In this document: positions 1 to 10,690 of the stretch, one piece after another
Layout: every line of letters starts with the position of its first letter
Numbering within the stretch: position 1 is the first letter of the stretch
Assembly (NCBI RefSeq): GCF_029227915.1
Contig: NC_079880.1
Location: 20,460,501-20,524,500, forward strand
Direction of reading: 5' to 3'
Origin: Hydractinia symbiolongicarpus
Taxonomy: Eukaryota; Cnidaria; Hydrozoa; Anthoathecata; Hydractiniidae
Length of the DNA stretch: 64,000 nt
Notes under the pieces: generated by a model
What the model saw: only the letters and a program-made list of their open reading frames with translations
Databases searched by the model: none
Told to the model about the DNA's origin: nothing
Program-made: the position numbers and the translations under genes

Positions 1-510
1 GTGAATAACAAAATAACAATGACGATTGCCAGTATGCTGAATGAAATTCCTTAAAGCGATAAATTTACATATGTGAAAGAAACTGACGTTGTAAAGTTTG
101 ATGCTTTACTTGGATTGCTCCTACTTCGTGGAATATACAATCTAAACAGCCATTCTCTAGATATTTTATTTTCTAATCAAGGCGGTTTGCCTGGCTATGG
201 CGCGGCAATGTCTTGAAATCGATTCAAGTTTCTTCACAGAAACCTATACTTTGACGATGTCATTGCACAGGACGATCGATGGAGTCATGACATGCTATAA
301 TACATGATTTGTTTGAAGAGTGCAACGATAACTCTGGAAAATGTATGCATTTAGACGATTTCTTGAGTGTTGACGAAACACTTTATCCCATGAGGACACA
401 AGTAGCCTTCAAACAATTTAATCCAATGAAACCAGCCAAATATGGCATCTTGATTAGGTGTACCTATTTGATTCGGTTTGAATTGCTTTTTTGTTGCTGT
501 GTCTATCCTT
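1..510 (+). pseudogene. piggyBac-like transposase relic (partial)
   Basis: Plus-strand translation in shifting frames gives blocks typical of the piggyBac (PGBD, DDE_Tnp_1_7) transposase. The first is an FDALLGLLLLRGIYN-like stretch at about 100-160. Next comes an RFKFLHRNLYFDD-like stretch at about 220-260. The last is SVDETLYPMR followed by MKPAKYGI at about 368-450, matching the region around the first catalytic Asp in family members. A stop lies near 215 and frames change near 300, so the copy is dead. It runs off the left edge and nothing homologous is seen after about 510. No terminal repeats are visible. The family call comes from motif recognition, not a database search. Confidence 0.7.
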
Positions 511-654
511 TTTATAAATGTTTGTATTGTGCTCCTAGTTATGTCCTGCTATGGTGAATGGTTTATTTAATAATGAGAGAGATTTTTCTTAGATGCAAAA
601 CCTTTAGAGGGTTGGAACTCTACATTTTACTACCGTTTGTTATTAGACAAGTAT
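511..654. other. short unassigned spacer between two transposon relics
   Basis: AT-rich sequence with no recognisable coding or repeat signal. Confidence 0.5.
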
Positions 655-2440
655 TGTTATTACAGCCAACTGTTGTGGCATCTCACCATCAATGCCAGTA
701 ACGAAATTGGTCTATAGTTTTCAATGCAGGTATATGTTCCTGATTTATGAATAGGCACAAGGGTTACGTTTCTCCATTCGATTGGTACTGTTGATGTGCT
801 TAAAGATAGGTTTATTACTTTGGCCAGTGGTTCAGCGGTGATATCAGCAGTATCTTTTAACAAGGACGGGGGTAAATCGTCTATACCCACTGATTTTTTT
901 TTTATTTAAGGTTTTTCATGTGTTTTTCTACCTCGATACGTTTTTGAAACTAAATGTACAACGTAATTTCCGGCTAACAGTTACAGCAGTTTTCCAGCAA
1001 GAGTTCTTAAGTGGTATTGCTTTTTCTTTAATACACTTGGCGATGGCTAAAAAATATGTAATAGAACCGTTGGCTATTTTCTGTTGCTCATCCGTACTGA
1101 TTCCATCTACTTAAATAAATTTTGCTTGTTCGATTTATCACTTTTTGTTGGGAACACAGATTTCTATATTTTTCTAAAATCGATCAGGGTTTTTGATTTC
1201 ACTTTTCTCATGATGGAGTTTACATAGTTTCTCTTACAGTTATAAACAGTATTGTCAACTTCTTTTTTAGTTTTTCCCCTATTCGTGTGTTTTTTAATAT
1301 CGGAAGTTAATCACGGAGATATTTTGCCTTGAACTTTTTTACGAATGATCGGTGCATGTTTATTGAAAGCGGTCGAAAGTATCTTTCGCATCGATTCCCA
1401 TGCACCTATACACATTTGATCTTTATTATTCAAATCTGAGCACAGGTTCTCGTGTATGTAATTTTTAAAATTTCGACTTATTGTTCTAGGGCTTAGTTTT
1501 ACGCTGTTAATTTGCGCGCACATACAACTATGTCATGGTCTCCAATAATTGCAGCTCCCTCTTACTTATTATAAATGACTTATTTGAAGCAATAATGGCT
1601 ATCAAAGTACTTGGTTCTTGAGTACTTTATCCGGAGAAACTTTTGCGAGAGAAACTTTCGCGAGTCCAAAAACTCGCAAAATTTTTGAGATAAATTTACG
1701 CGAATATACAAATTAAAAAATTTCCGCGACATAAATTTTCGCGAAATCTGAAATTGGAAAGTTTTGGCGGGATAAACTTTCGCGATTGGTGATTTTTTAT
1801 GTTCCTATAAAAAAAGTGGCCTATATTTCTTATGATGGAAAATAGTTTTTAAAACGATGTAATTTTCTTTCTAATAGTATGTAAAAACTTCTATTTACAA
1901 ACTGCTTGATCGTCACAATCACAAAAGAGATCAAACACATTTCTAGGCTCGTCGTAAACTTTCGCGAATGGCCATTCTTGAAAGTTCCGCGAGACAAAGT
2001 TTCGCGAAAAAGGACAAAAAACGCGAAATTCGCGAAAGTTTCCCTCGCGAAAGTTTCTCCGAATAAGGTAGTTCGTGTGGGTTTAATAATGAGCTGTTTG
2101 CAATCATCAAGTTCAAGTAGTTGTTTGAAATTTTAATTATTAGATTTAACCAGTTAATTGGCATTAACATCACCCAAGATAATAATTTCTTTATTATAAA
2201 CCGTTTCTACGGACAACATTTCGGTCAGATAACTTGTAAGATTTTGTGAGGATATTTCAAACTTTCCGGGAGTTGATACATAACCGGAATTAAAAAGGAT
2301 TTCCCTCTTTTTAGGAAAAATTTTGATTGACATCACTTTCATATTATCATTTTCCAAATCATGTCGACGAATCTAGTTTATTTTGTTGGAGATATAGGCA
2401 GCTAATCCTCCTGTACCATTCAATCTGTTTCTGTTTACTT
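655..2440 (-). pseudogene. non-LTR (LINE) retrotransposon relic: endonuclease plus start of reverse transcriptase
   Basis: Reading the minus strand from about 2437 down gives endonuclease/exonuclease/phosphatase-type blocks. These are a TGGLAAYIS stretch, then KVMSIKIFPKK, then IIILGDVNAN near 2160. After the MITE come PSTLIAIIASN and IGDHDIV at about 1545-1605, the late endonuclease motifs including the SDH-like site. At 1311-1523 there is an FNKHAPIIRKKV block, typical of the endonuclease-RT linker. At 660-890 there is SLLKDTADITAEPLAKVINLS and then NYRPISLL, the start of the RT domain. Several stops and frameshifts make it non-functional. The catalytic RT core is absent, so the 3' part is lost. 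It is interrupted by the MITE at 1625-2068. Confidence 0.8.
1625..2068. mobile_element. 444-bp TA-flanked MITE rich in TTTCGCG, inserted in the LINE relic
   Basis: The left end reads CTTTATCCGGAGAAACTTTT and the reverse complement of the right end reads CCTTATTCGGAGAAACTTTC. The match continues for about 38 bp (…GCGAGRGAAACTTTCGCG). TA dinucleotides flank both ends (1623-1624 and 2069-2070), the target-site signature of Tc1/mariner-type elements. The interior repeats AAACTTTCGCG-like words in both orientations and has no ORF of note. LINE protein similarity resumes on both sides, so the MITE landed after the LINE. Confidence 0.8.
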
Positions 2441-3480
2441 TATGGTACATTCCTTGCTTAAATGGCCACTTCTGAGACAGCTAAAGCATTTCCCCAATCG
2501 TCGAACAATGGCCTTACGCGCCTCCACATTACTTACGGCACCACATTTTGAAGGAGAATAGTTCGACAAAAAAAGCCAAAATTTGAATCCTTTTATTACT
2601 GAATGAGTAGTAAATCGTCCATTGTAACTGCTGCGCTTAGTGTCATCATTTATATTAAAACTATAAGCTTTTCATTGAGGAATTCTAGCATTTTCTCTGA
2701 TGTCCAAATATCGCTGCTAAATTTTCTCAATATTATGATCTTCAGCTCTTCAGGTATGCGTTTATTGAGGATAGGAATAAAAGGAAAGCCATAACTTTGA
2801 ATGTCGATCTGAAGGAAGTTGAGGTTGCGAACGCAATTTTCGATATCATTATAGAGTTTCCTGGATTTATTCGTCACTGGACGTACCTTTAATAACAATT
2901 CCATGTGTACTTTTATGTGCACTTGTTGGTCGCCATACTGTTTCTTTAAAATAAGTATTGCTTCCTTAAATTTTTCATTAGATAACGTCAGTCCAGCAAC
3001 TGCTTATAATGCAGTCTGAGTTAAGTACCTCTTTAAGTACAAAAAGTTGTCCACCTTGGTTAACGCATCTTTACTGTTAATAGCAGCATTAAATTGGTTG
3101 AAATACCACGTTTTGATAAAGAATCAGACAATGTTTTAATACAACCGAAAATGATTGAATGGGCGAATAAAACATTTAGCTTGCGCAACAAAGCCACTAA
3201 TTTCCTCAGGCTCATTTAAATTTATTATTTTCTCCTCTATTTCACTTAACTCCTGCCAACTTTCATTCAAGGGAGTTCTCAGCTCACTTTATGATCAGGT
3301 TACCGGTCTCAGCAGTAAAACAGGATTCAATTTCTGTGAACAGGATGAAGGATGTAACAATGTCAGAAACATTTACTACGGGCGATCCAACGTGGAATTT
3401 TCCGTAACATTTGTTAATGGAAAACTGTATGAGATTTAACATTGTGTAGGATTTTATGGGTAAAGACATATACTAATTGC
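2441..3480 (-). pseudogene. BEL/Pao retrotransposon gag relic with zinc knuckle
   Basis: Minus-strand translation from about 3160 to 2440 gives, in order: an LPKL block, FNAAINSKDALTKVDNFLYL, a premature stop, AVAGLTLSNEKFKEAI, LLKVRPV…KLYNDIENCVRNL and IPEELKIIILRKFSSDIW. These are the order and motifs of the BEL/Pao Gag domain (DUF1759 type). Further on, 2447-2488 encodes a perfect CX2CX4HX4C zinc knuckle (CFSCLRSGHLSKEC), preceded by VEARKAIVRRLGK as in BEL Gag proteins. No protease, RT or LTR follows, because the LINE relic begins immediately. Sequence from about 3250 to 3480 is open on the minus strand but not recognisable. Confidence 0.75.
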
Positions 3481-4317
3481 TAAAAGGATTAATTTTTTGA
3501 AGGACAGTGCAGTATACAGTAGTATAGCTACGATATACGATAATAACTGATATTTGTTGAATTAAAATTCACTCCTTGTAAAGCGTTCTTTTTTTTACAT
3601 TTTGGTAAAAAAGCTTTGCTAGAGGCGCTATGCCATATATCAGAAAAATTCAATCTTGTGTATGTTTACGTGATGCGTTGCTAACTTGTTTGCGTCAATT
3701 TTAGGTATGGTGACTGTGTGAAATAGACTGAATAACCGATTTTAATGTATATATAGGCGCTTTTATTTGACGTCTTGCAAACTGTAAGTTCTGGGAATTC
3801 GGTCCTCAACATTCTTGTATAAGACTAAGTGATTTTTAGTGTGGGTTAAAATTTTGAAATGTTTTGGTGAACTTTCTTTTCTGATTTACTTTTACAATTG
3901 TCAGAGCAAGTACTTTTAGCAGATTTTTGCTTTCACATGTCCTATAACAACTGCATTTGCACCTTCCTTTTGTTGGACATTTTTGAGTTTTTATTGTTTA
4001 ATGCGCATGCTTAGATTGTAGTCATTAAATAATGCAGATTGTGAGATTTCCAGTGGATTGTTTTGATAGCAACCGTAAGTTTTTTTTAATAATTAATATA
4101 TATTCTGCAAAATATAATTCTAAATAGAGTTTTACGTCCTCTGTGTACAATCCTTAGATACTTCACATGGTAGCAAGAATACTTCTGACTCTACTTTTTC
4201 ATAAATTATACATCCAAATTGTTACTAGAACAATTAGTGATTATTAAAATAGTAATTTGAAAAATAGAAAAAATAGAATGAATAATATGTGTTTTCAGCG
4301 CGCACTTTATAGTCACG
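3481..4317. other. upstream region of the fibrinogen-domain gene, nothing assigned
   Basis: AT-rich non-coding sequence. A possible splice acceptor (TGTGTTTTCAG) at about 4289-4299 lies 19 bases before the ATG at 4318. It could mark a 5'UTR intron or a trans-splice site. No clear TATA box was found. Confidence 0.4.
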
Positions 4318-5343
4318 ATGGAAGTTAAAATGAATTGTCAAGTTATGATAAAAAAAATGGTTGTTATACTATTTCTGCTTTTTTTCCCAAAGATTGCCAC
4401 AATAAATTTGCCCTGTTATCGCCATGATGACGAGCTAATTGTGGAAATGACTGGAACAGAGACAAGGAAAAACGCAACGGCTTTCAAATACATTGAAACT
4501 GAAAATGCAAAAGGTTGTATTAACCGTTGTCTTTATGAAAACACCTGTGTGTCGATGAACGCAATTCAAAAAGGAGAAAGTGTAAATTGTGAACTTTTTG
4601 ATATTGACAGTTATAATGAAAGTTTGAGTGCAGATATCAAATCAAATTACTACGAAGTAGACTTGCTATGTCGTTACTGTTCAAAGAAAGGAGTCAGAAA
4701 TAAATGTGCTTGCGATTGTTCGATAAAACGAGATTGTGTTGATTGGCTCAAAGCAGGATTTAATCAGAGTGGTGTTTATGAAATCATCATAAAGGGTAAG
4801 TTAACCAAAGTTTTCTGTGATATGGAAACCAATGCTGGAGGTTGGATCAGATTCCAAAACAGATTTGATGATTCCGTAGACTTTAATAAAACTTGGAATG
4901 ACTATAAATATGGTTTTGGTGATATTGGAGGAGAATTTTGGCTTGGTTTAGAAAATATCCATCATTTGACCAGCAATGGTGATCATTTGTTGTATATGGA
5001 AATGCTTACAGCTACCAATGAAAGAATAACTGCGTTGTATTCCAACTTCCAAATCCAGAACGAAGCCAGTTTTTACAAGCTTATGTATAGTGCATGCGTT
5101 AGTGGCAAATGTGTCGATGTCAATCAGCACCAGTACCAACCTTTTTCTTCGTATGATAGGAATGATCATGCAAAAAACAAAAATTGTCCGGAAAATTATA
5201 GTGGAGGTTGGTGGTACAATGGTTGTTATGACATAAATTTAAATGGCCGTCCGAGCCACAAATGGAGAATAATGGGGAACACTTTTTATATTACAGCAAA
5301 TCCAGCCAAAACGCTAATGATGCTGAAACGAAGTGATGAGTAA
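4318..5343 (+). CDS. secreted PAN/apple plus fibrinogen C-terminal domain protein (FReD lectin), intronless
   Basis: 341 aa in a single exon. Residues 12-29 form a hydrophobic signal peptide (VVILFLLFFPKIA). Residues 33-118 are Cys-rich (C33, C67, C71, C77, C91, C118) with the spacing of a PAN/apple domain. Residues 134-338 form a fibrinogen-related domain, with CSIKRDC at 134-140, GGWIRFQNRFDDSVDF at 174-189, GGEFWLGLENIHHLT at 204-218 and the SGGWWYNGCYDINLNG block at 295-310. The acidic loop at 280-290 (DRNDHAKNKNC) resembles the calcium site next to the ligand pocket. Family members are extracellular pattern-recognition or adhesion lectins; recognition of glycans here is inferred. The ATG at 4318 is the first in frame and gives the signal peptide, although M5 and M10 are alternatives. 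The last residues end normally for the domain, so the protein looks complete. Confidence 0.85.
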   Translation: MEVKMNCQVMIKKMVVILFLLFFPKIATINLPCYRHDDELIVEMTGTETRKNATAFKYIETENAKGCINRCLYENTCVSMNAIQKGESVNCELFDIDSYNESLSADIKSNYYEVDLLCRYCSKKGVRNKCACDCSIKRDCVDWLKAGFNQSGVYEIIIKGKLTKVFCDMETNAGGWIRFQNRFDDSVDFNKTWNDYKYGFGDIGGEFWLGLENIHHLTSNGDHLLYMEMLTATNERITALYSNFQIQNEASFYKLMYSACVSGKCVDVNQHQYQPFSSYDRNDHAKNKNCPENYSGGWWYNGCYDINLNGRPSHKWRIMGNTFYITANPAKTLMMLKRSDE

Positions 5344-5989
5344 TTGATCCTAAGATTAATGAAACAAACTCTGACATCAGTATTGGCAAGACCTTGCTGC
5401 TGTAAGTTCTGCCTATTTGGGGATATAATCCGAAAGAAAAAAAAAATTGTTTTGTTAACTTGTGCACAGTGTAACAAATACGGTGCTTCTAACATGATAC
5501 CCAGCCTCGAGAAAACTTTTCCAGCTATTTGAAACGGGGGTCAGTCAATAAAGTAGTTCTCGAAAGTGGTACACACTCAAAACAATTTAATTAACCCACA
5601 AACAAATTGGTTTAATTTTATTTTTATTTGCTTTAATGCTCCGGAAATTGTTAAAATTTAATAACCCCCTCCCCACCTTTCTGAATCGAGCCTCTCGTTA
5701 AAGTCTCAATATCAGATGTGTGCTCCGAGTCCTGATTCAAGTAAATGTAGAATCTAATGTTTTACAACTGTATACATTTTCATTCTCTGAATATGAATAT
5801 TTGGTTAAGGAAAATGGAATGCTGAGTTTTATTTTATTATTTGCTTCTACGGTTCTAAACATAGATTAGAGTTAGTAATGTTTCTTCCGCACCTTTTTTT
5901 TAGATTTATACTTACTTATATATTATTGCCGTTATATGTATTAATATTTTTGCACTTTTCTGGTTTGACCACGGGTTAAGCTATATATT
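5344..5989. other. non-coding, 3' flank of the lectin gene
   Basis: No gene seen. The short open frame just after the stop is AT-rich and unconvincing. Confidence 0.4.
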
Positions 5990-6059
5990 TTTTCTTTTAG
6001 AACCAAGAAACTTTCTTTGTGCTCTTTTTTTCTACATAGACCCCACCTCTTAGGATGTT

Positions 6060-6160
6060 GGCTAGCTAAGCAATTGCTACGTCTGCACGACTTTAGTTGC
6101 TCAAGGGAGCTTTAAATGCTCTAGGATATTCTTTGCAGTTCCGTTGATAACTAGTTTCAA
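6060..6160 (+). repeat. 3' fragment of a tRNA-derived SINE (same family as 10352-10690)
   Basis: The sequence from about 6066 matches 10505-10600 in order: the words TTGCTACGTCTGCACGACTT, GCTCAAGGGAGCTTTAAATG and CTAGGATATTCTTTGCAG correspond to diverged words at 10519, 10543 and 10567. The tRNA-like head is not visible here. Confidence 0.5.
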
Positions 6161-7337
6161 AGGACACCGTTTTCAATAGAAATTTGAATAGAATTTAAGT
6201 TTGTGACTCGTATCTCCTGTGGTTATACCTACATGAATTAACAGATAAAACACACAACATAAAAAATGGATGCAAAACGCATGTTTGTAAGTACCATAAA
6301 AAACCGGAAAAAACACTTTCAGCTGCACAATGAGAAAAAGAACTGTATCAAAAAGATGTTCGTCTAGGTAAATGGAGGAAATTTGCAGAAATTGAGGCAT
6401 GTGTAACTTTATACGGAGAGTAATGACTGTCTTTGTCTTGTTACACGATGCAAAATCAAATTTTTAATACCAGACCTCCGGTTAAAAGAAGCGACCGCAA
6501 AATCTCGGGCTACAAATTTCGGATGTCCGGTGCTAAACAAAAGGTACCCGGTTACAATCTCAAAGTATGAGTATCTAGATTTTAGTTTGGACCTTAAAAA
6601 AAACGCTAAATTATATGTCAATAAGTTGAATGAACTGGCACGAAATAAAATTTGAGCCAAAAGATTTAGTTGACGTAGTGGGAATTCTCAAACTAAAAAT
6701 AGATCCACAGAATTGGTAAGAGTAGGGAAGTTAACATAGAAAGAGTTTTACGATATGTGTTGTAAAAACAACAACATTGTTTAAACTGAATAAGCAAACT
6801 TAAAAAAACTAAGATTAGAAAAAGGAGGGAAAGAAGTGGTTCTGTATTGTACAAAAGAAATCAGCCCAAAGTGCGCTATGCTGCAAACAATAAATACGAT
6901 TATTAAAGTGATGACCAGGAGGATCCCAAAACAATAATAACCGATTACTATCAGCTGTACCGCAAAATATCGCCGAGATCTAAATGCCAGCCGTGCTATG
7001 ACTGATGTACGGTTAAAAATCTGTATTGCAGCAACAAAACAATATTTTTAGGCGAAAATAAGAAATTCAATTTTAATACAATCCGCTTAAAAAATTATAA
7101 AATCGCCTCACATCTGTGCAGTATTATGTGGTGGACGTTTATCGACAAAACATTTTTAACACAACCTTTGTAAAGAAACCTAAATCTCCTAAGTTTCAAT
7201 GCTACTGTACCTGCTTATTTTAAATATGTTTGAAACACGCCTACAACTACAGATTTAAAGGAGAATATAGGAATGAACGCGATTCAGAGTTTTTTAGGAA
7301 GAAAAAAATACTTACTAAAATAACCAAGCTTTTCTTC
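6161..7337. other. non-coding interval, nothing assigned
   Basis: AT-rich. Short open frames on the minus strand (6173-6660) show no recognisable domain or codon signal. Confidence 0.4.
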
Positions 7338-7460
7338 AACCTCGTCCCCAGGGCATCTTGTATCTTTTCTGACCCCGGGACGGCAGCATGAGCATGTTCG
7401 TATCACCGTCCCGGGGTCAGAAAAAAAACAAGATGCCCAGGGCATCTTTTTTTTTTCTGA
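7338..7460. repeat. GC-rich hairpin repeat with CAACCTCGTCCCCAGGGC end
   Basis: 33-base arms at 7351-7383 and 7406-7438 form a near-perfect inverted repeat (GGGCATCTTG…CCCCGGGACGG) around a 22-base loop. The motif CAACCTCGTCCCCAGGGC at 7338-7355 recurs near 9010 and, in reverse, near 11255-11272 and, more weakly, near 34735-34795. This implies a dispersed short inverted-repeat family. Confidence 0.6.
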
Positions 7461-7739
7461 CGTGGTTGGTCTTTCTTTTCATTGTTGACTGTTAAGTTAA
7501 AGAGGATATTTATGTCGAATTGCAAAATAAATATGCGCAAAAAATTTTTATCACATAAAACGTAATAACAAAAATTTACTATTTAAAATAATGGATGGCA
7601 GCATAAGCAATCTTAAGAGACTTTAGGAAAAATCAATTATTTGGCGCCAAATGTTAGGTTATTTTATTTACGAGATTTTAGAAGGTTGTGGTCCCACCCT
7701 AATTAATGCAAACTATAGACATTAATTTTTTATTGTTGA

Positions 7740-8735
7740 AGGCTTATCATTTCTTGAACATGATAGACTAGTAGGTGACGTTTCGGAAGATCTATCTCCG
7801 ATCATCGAGCAAAATAAAATGATGTTGAGCAAGGCATCTATTTATATAATTACAAAGGATGAAAATTGCCCAATGAGGAACAAGATGTTAATGACAGTTA
7901 ATTGCGGTAACTAACATTCTCCGGTCCAAGACGGAAATAATTATTTCTTCTGCAGGGCTGGCAACCAAATTTTGGTAAGTTGATGCGTTCTACTGTATTG
8001 ATGGTTTCTTTTATCTTTCTAGTAGTTGGTGAGAGTAAAGGTTGTAAGTAAAGAGATACCATGTTTTTGTTTGGCGGAAAATGCTTCCCAGACGTCAACG
8101 ATATCATGGTTCAATGATAAAAATCACGATAAATGTTTCGATATTTTTGTAATTTAGAAAAGCTGCATTACTTTTGGCATCAAATTTTAAATAAAAATTT
8201 CCATCAGAAACCAAACCAAAAGATAGAAAGAGATACACGACCACAATATTATAAAAAATGATAAAAACACTAGAAATTTTAAGGGTGCTGGCACTGTTTA
8301 AAAGATTAACATCGCATTTGGACTTTTTAGAATGTGCTGCCAGCCCCATTTAAACATTCAGTGATTTTTAGGGCTAAACTAGCTCTCACTCTGTCTGCCT
8401 CTTATTTTGGTAAATTTTTATTAATGGCGTCTTCCAATTTCGCATCTATTTCTTTCGTTGGGATTGAAGCTTGTGTTCTACAGAAACTTATTCCTTTTGA
8501 AAGTACTTCTTTCAAAAGAAGCCTTTCTCTTCTGTCGTAAGTTGTGCGTTGGAAAATTTACAATCCATTTGCTCTTGTCCATACTTGCGTTGGTAGCTAT
8601 CCTTAAATCTGTCATTGATTTTACCGAACTTTTTAAGGTGTCTGTCTCTAACGGATCTCATTTCTTTCTCATACACAGTATCGTTAAAATACTTAACGTG
8701 CTTATATTGGTCGATGGTGAGTCTTAATTTTAAGG
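7740..8735 (-). pseudogene. probable Penelope-like retroelement relic (N-terminal part)
   Basis: On the minus strand, 8720-8527 translates without stops and contains an HVKYFNDTVYEKEMRSVRDR block and then KKFGKINDRFKDSYQRKYG. After a frameshift it continues as LLLKEVLSKGISFCRTQASI and PTKEIDAKLEDAINKNLP (8526-8417). The pattern 'LTTEE…VLSKGISFCRTQ' resembles the conserved block ahead of the RT in Penelope-like elements ('NLSS.xLT…LLSKGLxFxPTP'). Further down, 7898-8349 stays mostly open but is not recognisable. At 7777-7815 the minus strand reads GATCGGAGATAGATCTTCCG followed by AAACGTCAC, a phrase seen at the ends of such elements. Frameshifts and stops mark it as dead. Family assignment is tentative. 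Confidence 0.45.
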
Positions 8736-8769
8736 TATTTAATACCTTATTAGTGCATCTAGGCCCGTA

Positions 8770-8990
8770 ACAGGATAGTCGAAGTGCGGCCGAACATTTG
8801 AGATGAGCGGCCGAGCGTCATACAGTATTCTCGCCAATTAACGGAGACTCTAAAAGGCGGGCATCTTTGATTAGCGGACACTTTGGTCATACACCGATGG
8901 TGTCTGCTAATTGGAGTGTATATTGTATAACAGTCTCCCGAACGTTTTGATGTCCGGCCGCACATCCGCACGTCTGCAAGTATGCCTGCC
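8770..8990. repeat. nested inverted repeat containing a 103-bp TA-flanked MITE
   Basis: The inner element at 8823-8925 has ends CAGTATTCTCGCCAATTAAC and, in reverse complement, CAATATACACTCCAATTAGC, with TA on each side (8821-8822 and 8926-8927). Outer arms repeat TGCGGCCGAACAT (left, about 8785) and TGCGGCCGGACAT (reverse complement, right, about 8960). The pattern resembles short pogo/Tigger-type non-autonomous elements. The open frames overlapping it are by-products. Confidence 0.5.
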
Positions 8991-9004
8991 CGTATATAGC
9001 ATTA

Positions 9005-9085
9005 TTCGACAACCTCGTCCCCAGGCCCATTTTTCTCTTTTTGACGATCTTGGACGGCAAGAAGAAATAACCCTACCACACCGGT
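9005..9085. repeat. fragment of the CAACCTCGTCCCCAGG repeat family
   Basis: CAACCTCGTCCCCAGGCCC at about 9010 is followed by a TCTTTTTGACGATCTTGGACGG-like tract parallel to the 7338 copy. The second arm is not clear. Confidence 0.35.
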
Positions 9086-10351
9086 CAGTTCTGACATCTG
9101 ATTGGTTTCTCAAGTTTCCGTTAATTATGAAGATAAATTAATTTATGCGTAAAAAATTGAATAATAACAGAAAAACAATAATGGCGGCTAAGTTTATGTG
9201 CGAACGGGACGTTGAAATGTTTATGTTCTGCTGGACTGAATTTATTTTTGTGAAAAATAAAATATTTGGCATTGTTAGTATAGCTTAACGTGCAAACAAA
9301 ATTAAATAGCTTTTAGTTGTACCCAGAGGCTGTTAAAGTAAGCTTCTGTTTTTTTGCAGTGCAGTTGAGGAGTGTGCACAGGGTGTAGTAAAAACACAAT
9401 GAAGGTTTCCTTGAAGACATGTTTAGCAGCTATCTAGCTAGCTTAAATACAACACAAGGTATATACAGGTATCCATAACTAATCCTATTTCTCCCAAACA
9501 GACCTTCTTTTACACTCTAGCTAATAATCTTTCGGTGCAGAATACATAAACAAAAAAATAAAATCATATGCTGTTGATTTGGTTGAAAAAGATTAAAAAA
9601 CTGGATTAAGAAGTTCATACCATTTAATTAACTAAATAGCTATACACTTAATTAAATCGGTTACGGATTAAATAACAATCGATTTTACAGATTAAATAAC
9701 AATTTTCTCTGACTGCATGAAATGCAACATCCTATGTTATATGACTTTAATCTCTTAGTAAAGCAACAAACATAAATTTATTGAAAAAAGTCAATTGGTT
9801 TGACCATAGTGGCCATTTAGTTGTAAATGAGTTTCCAGAGACCCGTTTCATGAAAACTGAAACTGCAATATGATAAAAAAAAGGATGAAAAAGGAAGATA
9901 GTGAGTTAAAACTTGTTAGGAGATGCTTTTAGGCTGGTCTGATGGGATTAGCATAAAAAAGAGTCTGTCATAGCCATACTTTTCGAATTTAGGCATTTAA
10001 GCAGGGCGATAAGATTTTCTTTAAAGACAATTATAAATTTTGACCTAACAATTGTAAAATTTTTTAGACAATACGATTTTATTTAGGTGTATATGCACGT
10101 TACGACAATAACAGACAAAAGGAGCCAGTTATTATATACGTCAAAACGCATATATCTGATCTGTATCTGACTGACACATGGTTACGTTGATGACTCAATA
10201 CTAGTATAATATATAGCTACACTATGCCACTATAATGCCAGCATGATAAAGCCTCAACTTTATAGAGGTTCACGTCAGCAATAAGTCGCCCGCAAGACAA
10301 AAATGAAAAAAGAAATACTGCATGTGTCTAAAAAAATACTAAAAACTTAAC
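9086..10351. other. non-coding interval, nothing assigned
   Basis: AT-rich DNA with frequent TAGCTAGC words. No gene or repeat boundary could be defined. Confidence 0.4.
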
Positions 10352-10690
10352 TAGCTAGCCTTGTGGTAAAGAGCGTTCACTTTCAGTGCGGAAGGTTTTG
10401 GGTTCAAACCTCACTGAGTCATGTCAGAGACTATATAAAAGTGTATCCTCTATCCTTTCTGCTTAGTGTTCAGTATGAGAATAGGATTGATATCTTAGTC
10501 GATTGTCTAGTTGAGTGATTGCTGTGCTTGCACAACTTTCGTAGCTCAAATGGCTTTAAATGTGCTAGGACTTTCTTCACAGATAGCAGTACCAACAGGA
10601 ACTGAAGAGGCTATCCTGGGTAAATAATTTCAATAATAAAAGAAGAGTTTATCCTGGGTAAATAATTTCAATAATAAAATAATAATAGGC
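10352..10690 (+). repeat. tRNA-derived SINE
   Basis: The head contains an A-box-like TAGCCTTGTGGTAAAGAGC (10356-10374) and a canonical B box, GGGTTCAAACCTC (10400-10412), about 30 bases later. These form an internal RNA polymerase III promoter. The body (TTAGTGTTCAGTATGAG…AACTTTCGTAGCTCAAATGGC) is shared with 6060-6160. The tail holds two copies of a unit reading TATCCTGGGTAAATAATTTC followed by AATAATAAAA, as in SINE tails with short tandem units. Confidence 0.65.

Noticed and set aside
7353-7438. Bacterial-type rho-independent terminator
   Set aside because: The hairpin followed by a T run looks similar, but the context is eukaryotic and the sequence belongs to a dispersed repeat family.
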